DNA of 64,000 nt from Desulfuromonas sp. (GCF_002868845.1 NZ_PKUB01000009.1:1-64000); one strand, 5' to 3'; shown: positions 39,366 to 51,769, counted from the first letter of the stretch. Translations and numbers: made by a program. The notes: generated by a model not told the origin, from the sequence alone.

Positions 39366-40510
39366 CAGCCCTGCTCACGGCCCTCGCCTTCGGCACTCTC
39401 GGCTTTTTTGCCGCCTTCGCTGCCGCCCTCTTCGGGAGCAGGGGATACCGCCTGAACCTTGGGACCGTCGCCCCCTGCAAGGTCTGCCCCCCGGTTTCGG
39501 TCATCATCGCCGCCCGCAACGAACAGCGCAACATCGCCGAAGCCCTGAGTTCGGTCATGGCACAGGACTACCCGGCCAAAGAGATCGTCGTCGTCAACGA
39601 CCGATCGACAGACGCCACCGGCGCCATCCTCGAGGAACTCGGGGCGAACGGTCCCCAACTGCACGTCGTCACCGTCACAGACCTGCCCCCGGGCTGGCTG
39701 GGCAAGAACCACGCCTTGTGGCTCGGCGCGCAAAGGGCGCAGGGGGACATCCTGCTCTTCACCGATGCGGACGTGGTCATGGAGCCTTCGGCTGTCTCCA
39801 GAGCTGTCTCCTATATGGAGCGCACCGGCATCGACCATCTGGCGGTTGGGCCGGAGGTCGCAATGAAGGGATGGATCCTCAACTGCTTCGCGGCGGCCTT
39901 CATGATTTTCTTCACCCTCTACGCCCGGCCCTGGGCCGTCCGCAATCCGAAGAGCGGCGCCCACATCGGCATCGGCGCCTTCAACATGGTGCGCCGGAAG
40001 GCCTACCAACACGCAGGAGGGCACCGGGCGATCGCCATGCGCCCAGACGACGACATGAAACTCGGCAAGCTGATCAAGAAAAAGAGATTCCGCCAGGACC
40101 TGCTGGCGGGAAGGGGAATGCTGCGGGTGGAGTGGTACGCTTCGGCGGGGGAGATGGTGCGGGGGCTGGAGAAAAACACCTTCGCCGGGGTGAACTACAA
40201 CTGGGCTCTGCTGATCGCCGGAACCCTCGCCTGCCTGCTCGGCTTCGCATGGCCCTTCGCGGCGGTCCTGCTGACCTCGGGGATCACCTGGTGGTGCAAC
40301 CTGGGCGTCGTCGGGGCCATCTGCCTGATCTACTTCGAGTGCGCCTCCGCCAACGGCATCCGGCTCCGCTACGGCCTCGGCCTGCCCCTGGCGACCCTGC
40401 TCTTCGTCTACGTGCTGTGGCGCTCGGCGATCGTGATCACCCTGAAAGGGGGGATCGACTGGCGGGGGACCCACTACGGGCTGGAGGAGCTGAAAAAGAA
40501 CCGGGTCTAG
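39362..40510 (+). CDS. Membrane glycosyltransferase family 2
   Basis: A 382-residue GT-A enzyme with one N-terminal helix (residues 3-24) and about three C-terminal helices (from ~290 on). The nucleotide-binding region has VSVIIAARNEQRNIAEAL and VVNDRSTDAT, PPGWLGKNHALWLGAQRA and the metal site FTDADVVMEP. These resemble the HpnB-like and carotenoid/lipid-linked glycosyltransferases; no QxxRW motif is evident, so it is not a processive synthase. It is translationally coupled to the helical-repeat protein and may glycosylate a lipid or membrane substrate. The substrate cannot be named. Confidence 0.85.
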   Translation: MTALLTALAFGTLGFFAAFAAALFGSRGYRLNLGTVAPCKVCPPVSVIIAARNEQRNIAEALSSVMAQDYPAKEIVVVNDRSTDATGAILEELGANGPQLHVVTVTDLPPGWLGKNHALWLGAQRAQGDILLFTDADVVMEPSAVSRAVSYMERTGIDHLAVGPEVAMKGWILNCFAAAFMIFFTLYARPWAVRNPKSGAHIGIGAFNMVRRKAYQHAGGHRAIAMRPDDDMKLGKLIKKKRFRQDLLAGRGMLRVEWYASAGEMVRGLEKNTFAGVNYNWALLIAGTLACLLGFAWPFAAVLLTSGITWWCNLGVVGAICLIYFECASANGIRLRYGLGLPLATLLFVYVLWRSAIVITLKGGIDWRGTHYGLEELKKNRV

Positions 40511-40526
40511 GCAAGTCCGGCCTGCC

Positions 40527-41441
40527 TCACCAGGCGTAGATCAGGTTGGCGTGACCGAAGCAGTAGCGGTAGCTCTCGCTTGTCGCCTGGGCCGTGGTGC
40601 AGCCGAAACGGGTGTCCAGGCCGAACTCCGGAGTGAACCACCCCTTGAGCCGGGCCTCCGCCCAGTAGGCCTCCTTGTTCTCGTCGTCGATCACCTGGAT
40701 GCCGGGACCGGCCAGGCCACGAATCACCCAGTTGTCGCCCCCGAAGGCTTTGGCCGCGCCGAAGAGAAGAAAGTATTCCTCGAGCCGGTCGGGGCTGAAA
40801 TACCCGATGCCGTTGAAATCACTCTCCAGGACCCGCCCCTTGAGCTGGACGTTGAACCAGTCGTGGTTGCGCGGCGTGTAGACGATGCGCCCGACCCGGC
40901 CGAGCCGGTCGTTGCCGTCGGAAAAGTCCTGGGTGAAGAGCGCCCCGACCACGGTGAACTCGTCGGTAATGTTGTAGTCGGCAGAGACGCCGTAGGTATC
41001 GACCGTGTACTCGAGGCGCGCGGAGGTCACCGAGTCGACGATCCCCCGCTCGGCGAAGACCTCCGCGTACCACTTGCGGGTCGGGCCGTAAACCAGGTTG
41101 GCCGCATAGAGGGCGGGGGACCAGTCGTCACCTTGGTAGAGTTTCCCCTTCAGGTCGAGGTGTATGTTTTCCGAAAGGTCCGAACGGTGGTTCAGTTCCA
41201 GGACCTTGAACCGTTCCGATCCGGAGACGTCGTTGAGAGTCAACACGCCGCCGCGAAAGCCCCATTCAGGCTTATAGGCACTGTCGTCGAAGCGATGCGA
41301 GTACCCCAGGTAGACGCCGTACTGATCGGCGTCGTCGCTGTCGCTGGAGAACTCGACCCCGCCGGTGACGCGGTTGCCGGCGTGAGCCCCCTGGGCGAAG
41401 AGGACCAGGGTGATCAGCAGAACCATCGACAGGCGGATCAT
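40527..41441 (-). CDS. Outer-membrane beta-barrel protein, YaiO/PgaA-barrel-like
   Basis: A 304-residue protein with a signal peptide (MIRLSMVLLITLVLFAQGAHA) and alternating amphipathic strands throughout (GGVEFSSDSDDADQYGVYLGYSHRF, KWYAEVFAERGIVDS, FGHANLIYAW at the end). NGIGYFSPDRLEEYFLLFGAAKAF resembles the C-terminal barrel of polysaccharide exporters such as PgaA and of YaiO-family barrels. The ATG at 41441 overlaps the upstream synthase gene by 4 bases; the longer frame to 41717 lies in that gene and is rejected. Context suggests it exports the polysaccharide made by the neighbouring enzyme. The assignment is by pattern and context, not by a search. Confidence 0.7.
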   Translation of the reverse strand: MIRLSMVLLITLVLFAQGAHAGNRVTGGVEFSSDSDDADQYGVYLGYSHRFDDSAYKPEWGFRGGVLTLNDVSGSERFKVLELNHRSDLSENIHLDLKGKLYQGDDWSPALYAANLVYGPTRKWYAEVFAERGIVDSVTSARLEYTVDTYGVSADYNITDEFTVVGALFTQDFSDGNDRLGRVGRIVYTPRNHDWFNVQLKGRVLESDFNGIGYFSPDRLEEYFLLFGAAKAFGGDNWVIRGLAGPGIQVIDDENKEAYWAEARLKGWFTPEFGLDTRFGCTTAQATSESYRYCFGHANLIYAW

Positions 41442-42757
41442 TTCGTCCCCCATGATTTCTTGAAGTGAAAGAATTCGGAGAAGTACCCGAGAATGCTGGC
41501 TGGAGACATGATCACCTGGTAGGTCAGCATGTAAAGGATAAGCCCGAGAAAGTTCTTGCGGACCTTCAGGCCGTAGCGGCGGAAGATGCGCCGCTGGTTG
41601 AAAAACATCAAAACGTTGATCAGAAGCATCAGAGGCAGCAACAGCAGGGTCATGACCCCGACAATGGCGTAATACTGGAAGAAGACCGCGGCGAACACGC
41701 CGGGAAGAAAGACGCACAGGAAGACGAGGTCAAGGTAGGGGAAGAGTGCGTTGAGGTAGATGAAGGGGGTGATCATCCTCGGTCGGGTGAAGATCCGCGG
41801 ATGAAAGCGGAACGCCTCCATCAGCCCCCGCGCCCAGCGCTTGCGCTGGCGAAAGAACTGACCATAGGTCTCGGGAACATTGGTGAAGACGAAGGCGTTT
41901 TCGGCGTACCCCACCCGGTAGCCGAGCTCGTGAAAGGCCCAGGTCAGGACGATGTCCTCCCCGACGGTATCGGCCCACCCCCCCGCTTTCTCCAGGGCCT
42001 CCCTGCGGTACACCGAGAAGGCCCCCTGGGAGACGAGGGTCCCCTGGTAAAGAGACTGGATGCGTTTGACCACGGAGATCCCCAGGAAGTAGTCCCATTC
42101 CTGGAGCTTGGTGATCATGTTGTTCCGCGAGTTGCGGGCCAGAACCGTGCCGGCCACAGCCGCGGTATGGGCGGGACCGTCGATGATATTGGTGACGATG
42201 CGGGCCAGGGCATCCTTGAACAGGTGGGTGTCGGCGTCGACCGAAGCAATAAGATCGTGACTGGCCTGGGCGAGGGCGACGTTCAGGGCGTTGGCCTTGC
42301 CCCCGTTGGGAAAGACCGGAATCAGCCGGAAGCTGAAATTCTTCCCGGCCCCGAGGGTCCCGATGGTCTCGGCCACGACCTCGCGGGTCCGGTCGGTGGA
42401 ACCGTCATCGACGACCAGCACCTCCACGTCCCCGGGATAGTCCTGGACGGCGACCGAACGGAGAGTGTCGCCAATACACCCCTCCTCGTTGTAGGCCGCG
42501 ATGAGCAGAGTCACCGGCGGCAGTTTCTCGTGGATGAAGTAGCGGGGCCGGTGGTCGATCAGGAGTCCGGCGACAAGGAAGGCGTTGGCCCATCCCGGAA
42601 TCAGGGCGATGCCGGCGACGATAAACCAGGCCACGGGCAGGGAAAAGAGTTCGGCCAGGTCGTTGATCCAGGGAAGGGCGACATAAAGGCTGAAGGCGAC
42701 CCAGGAGATGGCGAAAGCCATTGCCAGGGCAAGTTTACCGCGGACGGGGACATACAT
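41438..42757 (-). CDS. PgaC/IcaA-like processive glycosyltransferase family 2
   Basis: A 439-residue membrane polysaccharide synthase. Two N-terminal helices (residues ~9-70) precede a GT-A domain with VTLLIAAYNEEGCIGDTL, VVDDGSTDRTREV, SVDADTHLF, GEDIVLTWAFHELGY and the QRKRWARG motif (QxxRW) that marks processive synthases. Three or four C-terminal helices follow (from ~320). Closest architecture is the poly-beta-1,6-GlcNAc synthase PgaC. No PgaB deacetylase or PgaD is nearby. It overlaps the downstream barrel gene by 4 bases (ATGA), so synthase and candidate exporter are made together. The product, possibly a biofilm polymer, is inferred. Confidence 0.85.
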   Translation of the reverse strand: MYVPVRGKLALAMAFAISWVAFSLYVALPWINDLAELFSLPVAWFIVAGIALIPGWANAFLVAGLLIDHRPRYFIHEKLPPVTLLIAAYNEEGCIGDTLRSVAVQDYPGDVEVLVVDDGSTDRTREVVAETIGTLGAGKNFSFRLIPVFPNGGKANALNVALAQASHDLIASVDADTHLFKDALARIVTNIIDGPAHTAAVAGTVLARNSRNNMITKLQEWDYFLGISVVKRIQSLYQGTLVSQGAFSVYRREALEKAGGWADTVGEDIVLTWAFHELGYRVGYAENAFVFTNVPETYGQFFRQRKRWARGLMEAFRFHPRIFTRPRMITPFIYLNALFPYLDLVFLCVFLPGVFAAVFFQYYAIVGVMTLLLLPLMLLINVLMFFNQRRIFRRYGLKVRKNFLGLILYMLTYQVIMSPASILGYFSEFFHFKKSWGTK

Positions 42758-43051
42758 ACGCTTTACTGGGCTCCGTTTTTGGGGAAAAACGGCGCACTTT
42801 CAGCCCCTTTCCCACGTACCTAATGAAACACACTTCTGCTAGAAATAACCCAACCCCCTCTCCCGTGTCAATCCTCATGGCCATTAACCCCAGCTCAGCG
42901 TCGGCCCTTCGGCGATGCGAAAAAACCATCGGCTGAAGGACCTCGAGAAAGGGCGTTGTGACCACCCGTTTGGTACGCTCCCTGCATTTTCATTCGGTCG
43001 TCCCCATAACCGGCCTGCGATGACATTTTTCCGACAGGCGTGGAGAACCGG
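42758..43051. other. Divergent intergenic region between the synthase and the lytic transglycosylase
   Basis: 294 bases with no convincing gene. It must hold promoters for the minus-strand synthase/barrel pair and the plus-strand transglycosylase, but no clear -35/-10 pair was picked. The short frames seen here overlap coding shadows and lack ribosome sites. Confidence 0.5.
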
Positions 43052-43807
43052 ATGGCGATCAACCCAGCAAGAGGGCTCCCCGGAAAGGGAGCGTTCCCGG
43101 CGGAAAGGGGCGCGCCGCACCGCGGCCACGGCAAAGATTCCGCCTTCGAAAATGCCCTGGAGTCCCTGCTTCGCAAAAGCGAAAAAGGCTTTACCCCCTC
43201 CGTGGACGGCCCGGCACTGGCCCGGATGGTCAGCCTCCAGATGTCCCGGGGCCTGCTGGGCCTGTCGGACGGAGACAGCGGCGGCGGAGCTTTTTCCTCC
43301 TCCGCCTGGCTGGAGAACCTGCGGAGCGCCGTGGCCCGCGGGGATCAAAATATCGAACCGTCCCCGCCACTGCCGGCCGCACCAGAAAAAAACCGGGCGC
43401 TGAGCCTTTACAAGGAAGACTCGGCGAACCTCGACGCCATTGTGGAGAAGGCCGCGAGCCGCTTCGGCCTGGAGCCGAGGTTGGTCAGGTCGGTGATCCG
43501 GGCCGAGAGCGACTTCGACACACAGGCGGTCTCACCCGCCGGGGCCAGGGGCCTGATGCAGCTCATGCCGGCCACCGCGCAAGAGCTCGGGGTGCGCGAC
43601 TCCTTCGACCCGGAGCAGAACGTCATGGGGGGAACCCGCTACCTGAGGCAGCTTCTCGACCGCTATGACGGGGACCTCGACTCGGCCCTCGCGGCCTACA
43701 ACTGGGGGCCTGGAAACCTGGACCGCAGCGACGGCACGCTCCCGGGGGAAACCCGCCGCTACCTCGCCAGGGTCAAGGGGTTCCTCGCCGGGCCGCCACG
43801 CGCCTGA
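43052..43807 (+). CDS. Lytic transglycosylase (Slt domain) without an evident signal peptide
   Basis: A 251-residue murein hydrolase. The Slt catalytic domain occupies residues ~125-250 with the catalytic Glu at E152 (VIRAESDFD), GLMQLMP at 167-173 and AYNWGPG at 215-221. Residues 1-120 are low-complexity and polar (FENALESLLRKSEKG) and contain no hydrophobic signal sequence, unlike typical periplasmic Slt proteins, so export could use a different route, as for flagellar-type muramidases; no flagellar genes are adjacent. GGAG lies 6 bases upstream of ATG 43052; a GTG at 43040 is less likely. Confidence 0.85.
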   Translation: MAINPARGLPGKGAFPAERGAPHRGHGKDSAFENALESLLRKSEKGFTPSVDGPALARMVSLQMSRGLLGLSDGDSGGGAFSSSAWLENLRSAVARGDQNIEPSPPLPAAPEKNRALSLYKEDSANLDAIVEKAASRFGLEPRLVRSVIRAESDFDTQAVSPAGARGLMQLMPATAQELGVRDSFDPEQNVMGGTRYLRQLLDRYDGDLDSALAAYNWGPGNLDRSDGTLPGETRRYLARVKGFLAGPPRA

Positions 43808-43840
43808 GGCCATCGAAAGAAGCGCCCTCCTGAAGCGCGA

Positions 43841-43875
43841 AAGCCGCCGGACCGATCATTCCGGTCCGGCGGCTT
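43841..43875. terminator. GC-rich hairpin between the transglycosylase and rlpA
   Basis: A 14-base stem (AAGCCGCCGGACCG with its mirror CGGTCCGGCGGCTT) around a 7-base loop, in the gap between convergent genes. The T tract on either strand is short (TT plus pyrimidines), so termination is likely but not certain. Confidence 0.7.
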
Positions 43876-43934
43876 CCCCTTCCCTCTTCAAGTAAATTCG
43901 GCGGCGGCCCTTGCGGCCCGGCCCGCTCCCCTCC

Positions 43935-44696
43935 CTAGTCGATCGCCACCACGAAACCGTTCCCATGCCCCGCCGCGGCAAGGCTCGCCCGGGCCTGATC
44001 GGCGGCCAGCAGGGACTCGTACCGGCCGACCCGAACCCGGTGAAAGAGGGTGCCGCCGACCCGCTCCTGCTCCACCGTGGCCACGCCGTAGCGTCCCTCC
44101 AGGTCCGCCCTCAGCCGTTCGGCGTTGGCCGCAACGCCGAAGGCCCCCACCTGGATGGCGAAGGGGCCGGAGTCGTAGCTGTCCAGGCGCCGGTACTCCA
44201 CCTTCCCCGCCTCGCCGATCTGCCGGAAACCGAGAGCCTCGATCCTCACGGGCGCGGTACCGGGACCGACCACCCCGAGCTTCGTCGCCGCGGCGAGAGA
44301 CAGGTCGATGATGCGCCCCTTGACGAAGGGACCCCGGTCGTTGACCCGCACTTCCGTCTCTTTCCCGCTGCCAAGGTGGCGAACCTTGACCGTCACCCCG
44401 AGGGGCAGGGTCTTGTGGGCGGCGGTCATGGCATACATGTCGTAGATCTCGCCGTTGCTCGTCTTGCGCCCGTGGAACTTCTCCCCATACCAGCTGGCGC
44501 CCCCCTCCTGCACGAACCCCTCGGAGCGCAGCATCGGCTCGTAACGCTCGCCGTTGACCGTGTACGGTTTCTGGTGCCCCTTCAGGTGGCTGTTCTCGGG
44601 GGTGTCGATGACCCGCGTGCGGTAGCCACCGCAGGCACCGAGCAGAAGGGCAAGGAACAGAAGAAGAAAAGAATAGTAAATGCGTTTAAGGGACAT
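43935..44696 (-). CDS. rlpA: Septal ring lytic transglycosylase-like RlpA lipoprotein
   Basis: A 253-residue lipoprotein (MSLKRIYYSFLLLFLALLLG then AC, Cys at 22). A double-psi beta-barrel domain lies at ~64-157 with GGASWYGEKFHGRKTSNGEIYD, HKTLPLGVTVKVRHL and VRVNDRGPF. The C-terminal ~75 residues form a SPOR domain (FAIQVGAFGVAANAERLRADLE) that binds denuded septal glycan. Together these indicate a cell-division murein hydrolase. ATG at 44696 has GAAGGA upstream; an in-frame TTG at 44708 is not favoured. Confidence 0.95.
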   Translation of the reverse strand: MSLKRIYYSFLLLFLALLLGACGGYRTRVIDTPENSHLKGHQKPYTVNGERYEPMLRSEGFVQEGGASWYGEKFHGRKTSNGEIYDMYAMTAAHKTLPLGVTVKVRHLGSGKETEVRVNDRGPFVKGRIIDLSLAAATKLGVVGPGTAPVRIEALGFRQIGEAGKVEYRRLDSYDSGPFAIQVGAFGVAANAERLRADLEGRYGVATVEQERVGGTLFHRVRVGRYESLLAADQARASLAAAGHGNGFVVAID

Positions 44697-44921
44697 CGGG
44701 TCCTTCAACTTCGGGGTAAAGCGGAAACAGGTCTCACGCCAGTTCGATGCGCTCTCTCAAGGCGCAAAGACATCCTGAAATCTGCACTGAAGACATTTAA
44801 AGCGATGGTTTAGCCACGACCACCTATCTGCCTGCTTTTCAGAGCTTTTCGTGGCTGTCCTGGATGGAATTGCAAACGAGAAGGGGGCACCGGAGCGGTT
44901 CACCGCAATCCCTCCCTCGGA

Positions 44922-45830
44922 TCAGGCATCGACCCGCTCGGCAAGAAAAGCCTCCGCCTCGGCAAGGGTCGGAATCGCAGTGCGCCCGCCGAGCTTGCGG
45001 GCCTTGAGGGCGGCGCAGGCGGCGGCGAAACGGACGACCCGCTTCAAGGGCCACCCCTGGAGCAGGCCGAAGATGTAGCCGCCGTGAAAGACGTCCCCAC
45101 ACCCGGTGGTGTCGACTGCGTCGACCAAGAAAGCGGGCTGATGGAATCGTTCCCCCTCCCGGCTTCCGGTATGGCTGCCCAAGGCGCCGAGGGTGACCGT
45201 CGCCGCCAGCCCCCCGCGATAGAGGAGCAAATCGACGGCCCGAAGAGGGTCATCGGGGCAGAGAGAGCGGGCGAAGCGCTCGCTGACAACGGGATGGTCA
45301 ATAAGGGGAAGCAGTTCCTCGGTCCCCTCCCGGAAAGTGCCTCCGTCGAGGACCGTGATCAAACCCCGAGAGCGGGCGATGCGGGCAGCGGCCAGGGACG
45401 CCCCCCGCTGCAGTCCGTCGAGGTGCAGGACCTGCGCGGCTCCGAGGATCCCGGGGTCCACCTCATCGGGCTCCAGGGGCCTGGCGCTGCCCCGGTGCCA
45501 GAAGATGTTGCGGTGGGCGCTTCCCCCTTCAACCGCGATGAAAGCGACCTGACTGGTCCGTCCTGAGTCGGAAAGGAGGCCGCTGCAATCGACCCCCTCC
45601 CCCTCCAGTCCGGAGCGGATTTTCTCCCCGAAGTCGTCGTCGCCGACCCGGCCCCAAAAGGCCGTTTCGACGCCAAGTCGGCAAAGAGCCACCAGGGCCG
45701 TGGCCACCGGCCCGCCGCCCTGGATCAGGACCTCGTGCAGCTCCGCCTTCTCATCGACCCCGGGATAGCGAGACAGGGTGCCGAGCAGGTCGAGGGCGCA
45801 CTGGCCGAGGCCTACGACCTGGTGGCTCAC
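44922..45830 (-). CDS. PfkB/ribokinase-family sugar kinase
   Basis: A 302-residue kinase. The N-terminal IQGGGPVATALVALCRLGVETAFWGRVGDDDFGE motif and the catalytic GCGD near D246 (DTTGCGDVFHGGYIFG) are family signatures. The substrate may be ribose, fructose, a sugar phosphate or a nucleoside, and cannot be told from motifs. The start is GTG at 45830, directly after the accA stop (45832), so it is probably translated with accA although the pathway link is unclear. Confidence 0.88.
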   Translation of the reverse strand: MSHQVVGLGQCALDLLGTLSRYPGVDEKAELHEVLIQGGGPVATALVALCRLGVETAFWGRVGDDDFGEKIRSGLEGEGVDCSGLLSDSGRTSQVAFIAVEGGSAHRNIFWHRGSARPLEPDEVDPGILGAAQVLHLDGLQRGASLAAARIARSRGLITVLDGGTFREGTEELLPLIDHPVVSERFARSLCPDDPLRAVDLLLYRGGLAATVTLGALGSHTGSREGERFHQPAFLVDAVDTTGCGDVFHGGYIFGLLQGWPLKRVVRFAAACAALKARKLGGRTAIPTLAEAEAFLAERVDA

Positions 45831-45831
45831 C

Positions 45832-46785
45832 CTACTCTGCGACCCGGGTCATGGCCCGGAACTTCTCGTAGCGCTGCTCCACGATCTCCTCGGCGGAGAG
45901 CTGCTGCAAGTCTTCGAGATGCTTCTTGAGGTATTCCTTGACCTTGGCCGCGGCGGCGACCGGATCGTTGTGCGCCCCGCCGAGGGGCTCGGGGATGACG
46001 TCGTCGATGACGCAGCCGAGCTCGCGGATGTCGTGGGCGGTCAGCTTGAGAGCCTCGGAGGCCTGGGGGCCTTTGGTGCCGTCGCTCCAGAGGATCGCCG
46101 CGCACCCATCGGGGGAGATGACTGCGTAGACCGAGTACTCCATCATCAGGACCTTGTTGCCGACGGCGATGGCCAGGGCCCCTCCGGAGCCGCCCTCCCC
46201 GGTGACGGTGACGATGACCGGTACGGTCAGGGCCGCCATCTCGCGCAGGTTGCGGGCGATCGCCTCGGCCTGGCCGCGCTCCTCGGCGCCGATGCCGGGG
46301 AAAGCCCCCGGGGTGTCGACGAAGGTGAAGATCGGCACCCCTAACTGCTCGGCCATCTGCATTACCCGCAGGGCCTTGCGGTACCCCTCCGGGTTGGGCA
46401 TGCCGAAGTTGCGGTAGACCTTTTCCTTCGTGTCCCGCCCCTTCTGGTGGCCGATGACGCAGCACGGCTCCCCGTCGAGGCGGGCGAAGCCGCAGACCAG
46501 GGCCGGGTCGTCCCGGAAGTTGCGGTCGCCGTGGACCTCGAACCAGTCGGTGAAGATGTGCTCCACGAAGTCGAGGGTGAAAGGCCGGTCCACGTGCCGC
46601 GCCAGCTGGGTCCGCTGCCAGCGCGAAAGGTTGGAGAAGATCTCCGCCCGCAGCTTGTCGGCTTTCTTCTCAAGCTTCCGGATGTCCCCTGTAAAATCGA
46701 CCTTGGCGGTGGAGAACTCCTTGAGTTCCCTGATCTTCCGTTCCAGTTCGACCAGGGGCTTTTCAAAATCTAGGGAAAAACGCAT
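45832..46785 (-). CDS. accA: Acetyl-CoA carboxylase carboxyltransferase subunit alpha
   Basis: A 317-residue subunit that, with AccD, transfers carboxyl from biotin to acetyl-CoA to make malonyl-CoA. The crotonase-like core has [78 protein letters not shown] and [38 protein letters not shown]. Length matches E. coli AccA. AGGAGA lies 6 bases before the ATG. It is 82 bases downstream of dnaE, the same dnaE-accA order as in many proteobacteria. Confidence 0.97.
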   Translation of the reverse strand: MRFSLDFEKPLVELERKIRELKEFSTAKVDFTGDIRKLEKKADKLRAEIFSNLSRWQRTQLARHVDRPFTLDFVEHIFTDWFEVHGDRNFRDDPALVCGFARLDGEPCCVIGHQKGRDTKEKVYRNFGMPNPEGYRKALRVMQMAEQLGVPIFTFVDTPGAFPGIGAEERGQAEAIARNLREMAALTVPVIVTVTGEGGSGGALAIAVGNKVLMMEYSVYAVISPDGCAAILWSDGTKGPQASEALKLTAHDIRELGCVIDDVIPEPLGGAHNDPVAAAAKVKEYLKKHLEDLQQLSAEEIVEQRYEKFRAMTRVAE

Positions 46786-46867
46786 CTTTAATCTCCTGTC
46801 ATTTCAGCTTTCACCCGGCAGGCGGGCCCGGGTGAACCTTGAGCGTGCCACCGGTGCGGCCCGCCCG

Positions 46868-50341
<3,474 letters not shown>

Positions 50342-50385
50342 GGAAACCTGGATGTCGAGGTGTCAAGCGGCAGGTCGCAGGGGAG

Positions 50386-50410
50386 GAAAAGCCTGCCGGG
50401 CGGGCTTTTC
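50386..50410. other. Short hairpin upstream of dnaE
   Basis: GAAAAGCC and GGCTTTTC form an 8-base stem about 45 bases upstream of the dnaE start on the minus strand. It could affect dnaE translation or act as a secondary terminator for maf. Confidence 0.4.
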
Positions 50411-50452
50411 ACTTCCTCCTTGTCACCTTTCGCCCCCCGCCCTGCGGCGGGT

Positions 50453-50499
50453 AAAAAAAAACCGATATCGGCGAACGCTGCCGCGTTGCGATGACCGGT
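50453..50499 (-). terminator. Intrinsic terminator after maf
   Basis: On the minus strand a stem built from ACCG, ATCG and AACGC pairs with GCGTT, CGAT and CGGT around a GGCA loop, with small bulges, and is followed by a run of nine Ts. It ends maf transcription before dnaE. Confidence 0.85.
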
Positions 50500-50565
50500 T
50501 GGCTGGATTCGAGGCGCCTGCATGTTACCCCAGAGCGGCGGGGGCGTCAAGCGATACCCGAGGGG

Positions 50566-51147
50566 TCAGAGAACCTCCACCCCGAAGCGGCCGAGGAGGT
50601 CGATCACCTTGGTCAGGGGCAGGCCGATCAGGGCGGTGTAGTCGTCTCCCGCCATGCGCTTCATGAGGGCGATGCCCAGCCCCTCGATCTTGAAGGAGCC
50701 GGCGCAGTCCAAGGGGTTTTCCCGCTCGAGATAGGTCCGGATCTGGTCGTCGCTCAGGGAGCGGAGGGTCACGGTGTAGGTGGCGACGTCGGTGACCGAA
50801 TCCCCCGAGGCGCTGTCGAAGAGACTGACCCCCGTGTAGAAAACGTGGCTGCGCCCGGCCATCTCGCGAAGCTGCCGAAAGGCCCCCTCCGCCGTCCCGG
50901 GCTTGCCCAGGACATGGCCGCGGGCGTCTACGAACACCTGGTCGGCGCCGAGGATCAGGGCATCGGGATATCTCTCCCGAAGGCTTTTGGCCTTGTGGTG
51001 GGCGAGGTGCTTGACCTGAAGTTCGGGGGCCACCTCCTGGTCGATTTCCTCCTTGAACAGGGGGGCGTCGACGTGGAACTGGAGGCCTAGCTGGCGCAGC
51101 AGTTGCAGCCGGTAGGGGCTTGTCGAGGCGAGCACGAGGGTACGCAT
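50566..51147 (-). CDS. maf: Maf-family nucleoside triphosphate pyrophosphatase
   Basis: A 193-residue house-cleaning nucleotidase that hydrolyses non-canonical or modified NTPs, such as dTTP/UTP or m7GTP depending on the subfamily. It has LVLASTSPYRLQLLRQLGL at the N-terminus, ALILGADQVFVDARG and the GKPGTAEGAFRQLREMAGRSHVFYTGV region, and C-terminal AGSFKIEGLGIALMKRMAGDDYTALIGLPLTKV. ATG at 51147 has modest ribosome-binding sequence upstream. Subfamily specificity was not resolved. Confidence 0.94.
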   Translation of the reverse strand: MRTLVLASTSPYRLQLLRQLGLQFHVDAPLFKEEIDQEVAPELQVKHLAHHKAKSLRERYPDALILGADQVFVDARGHVLGKPGTAEGAFRQLREMAGRSHVFYTGVSLFDSASGDSVTDVATYTVTLRSLSDDQIRTYLERENPLDCAGSFKIEGLGIALMKRMAGDDYTALIGLPLTKVIDLLGRFGVEVL

Positions 51148-51226
51148 GGGGACGGTCCTTGGCAGGGGGTTTCCCCTTTTGTACCCCAGCGAATCCGAAA
51201 TTGCAACGGCTTACCCGCCCTGTCCT

Positions 51227-51619
51227 TCAGGCCACCGCGCTCCATGTCGGAGCGTCCTCGGCGACCCGGGATGCAGAGCCTCCTCCGCCGGGATGGGGGG
51301 ACATCCAGGCGGGCGATGGCGCCTGCCGTCCCGCCGACCCCGTCAGGGCGCGGGCGGCCTCTTCGAGGGCTTCCTCGACCTCCTCGCGGTCGACCCGCGC
51401 GAAGAAGTCCCGCAAGCGCTCCTCGGCCAGCCAGGCATCGACGAAGGTCACCTCAACCCCCACCCCCACCTCGAGAAGGACCTGCCCCTCGAAGAGGCCG
51501 TCCCCCAGCACGGCCGAGACAGCGACGACCTTCTCCCCCCGCTGCCGCCGATGCTCCACGTTGAATACGTCAAGATAAAGCAGACTGCCGTCGTTTCCCG
51601 CCATGTTCAGCCAGACCAT
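51227..51619 (-). CDS. Small unknown acidic protein
   Basis: A 130-residue protein of unknown function. Supported by a very good ribosome site (AGGAGGCAGAAG then ATG). The N-terminal ~60 residues look folded (SLLYLDVFNVEHRRQRGEKVVAVSAVLGDGLFEGQVLLEVGVGVEVTFVDAWL), residues 65-90 are acidic and helical (EERLRDFFARVDREEVEEALEEAARAL), and the last ~35 residues are low-complexity (SPHPGGGGSASRVAE). It has no signal or membrane helix. It lies between maf and the WYL regulator on the same strand. The tail codon pattern is less convincing than the start. Confidence 0.6.
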   Translation of the reverse strand: MVWLNMAGNDGSLLYLDVFNVEHRRQRGEKVVAVSAVLGDGLFEGQVLLEVGVGVEVTFVDAWLAEERLRDFFARVDREEVEEALEEAARALTGSAGRQAPSPAWMSPHPGGGGSASRVAEDAPTWSAVA

Positions 51620-51769
51620 CTTCTGCCTCCTGTACGAAAGGATTGTCCTGCGTGAAACAAGAGATACCAGAGACTGGTGACAGAATATGTCGCAGGGGCC
51701 GGGGGCCAGAAGCCAGGGGCAAAAAAGATCTTACGCCGTTGCGTTTCTGTCCAGGGCCTTTTCCAGGCC

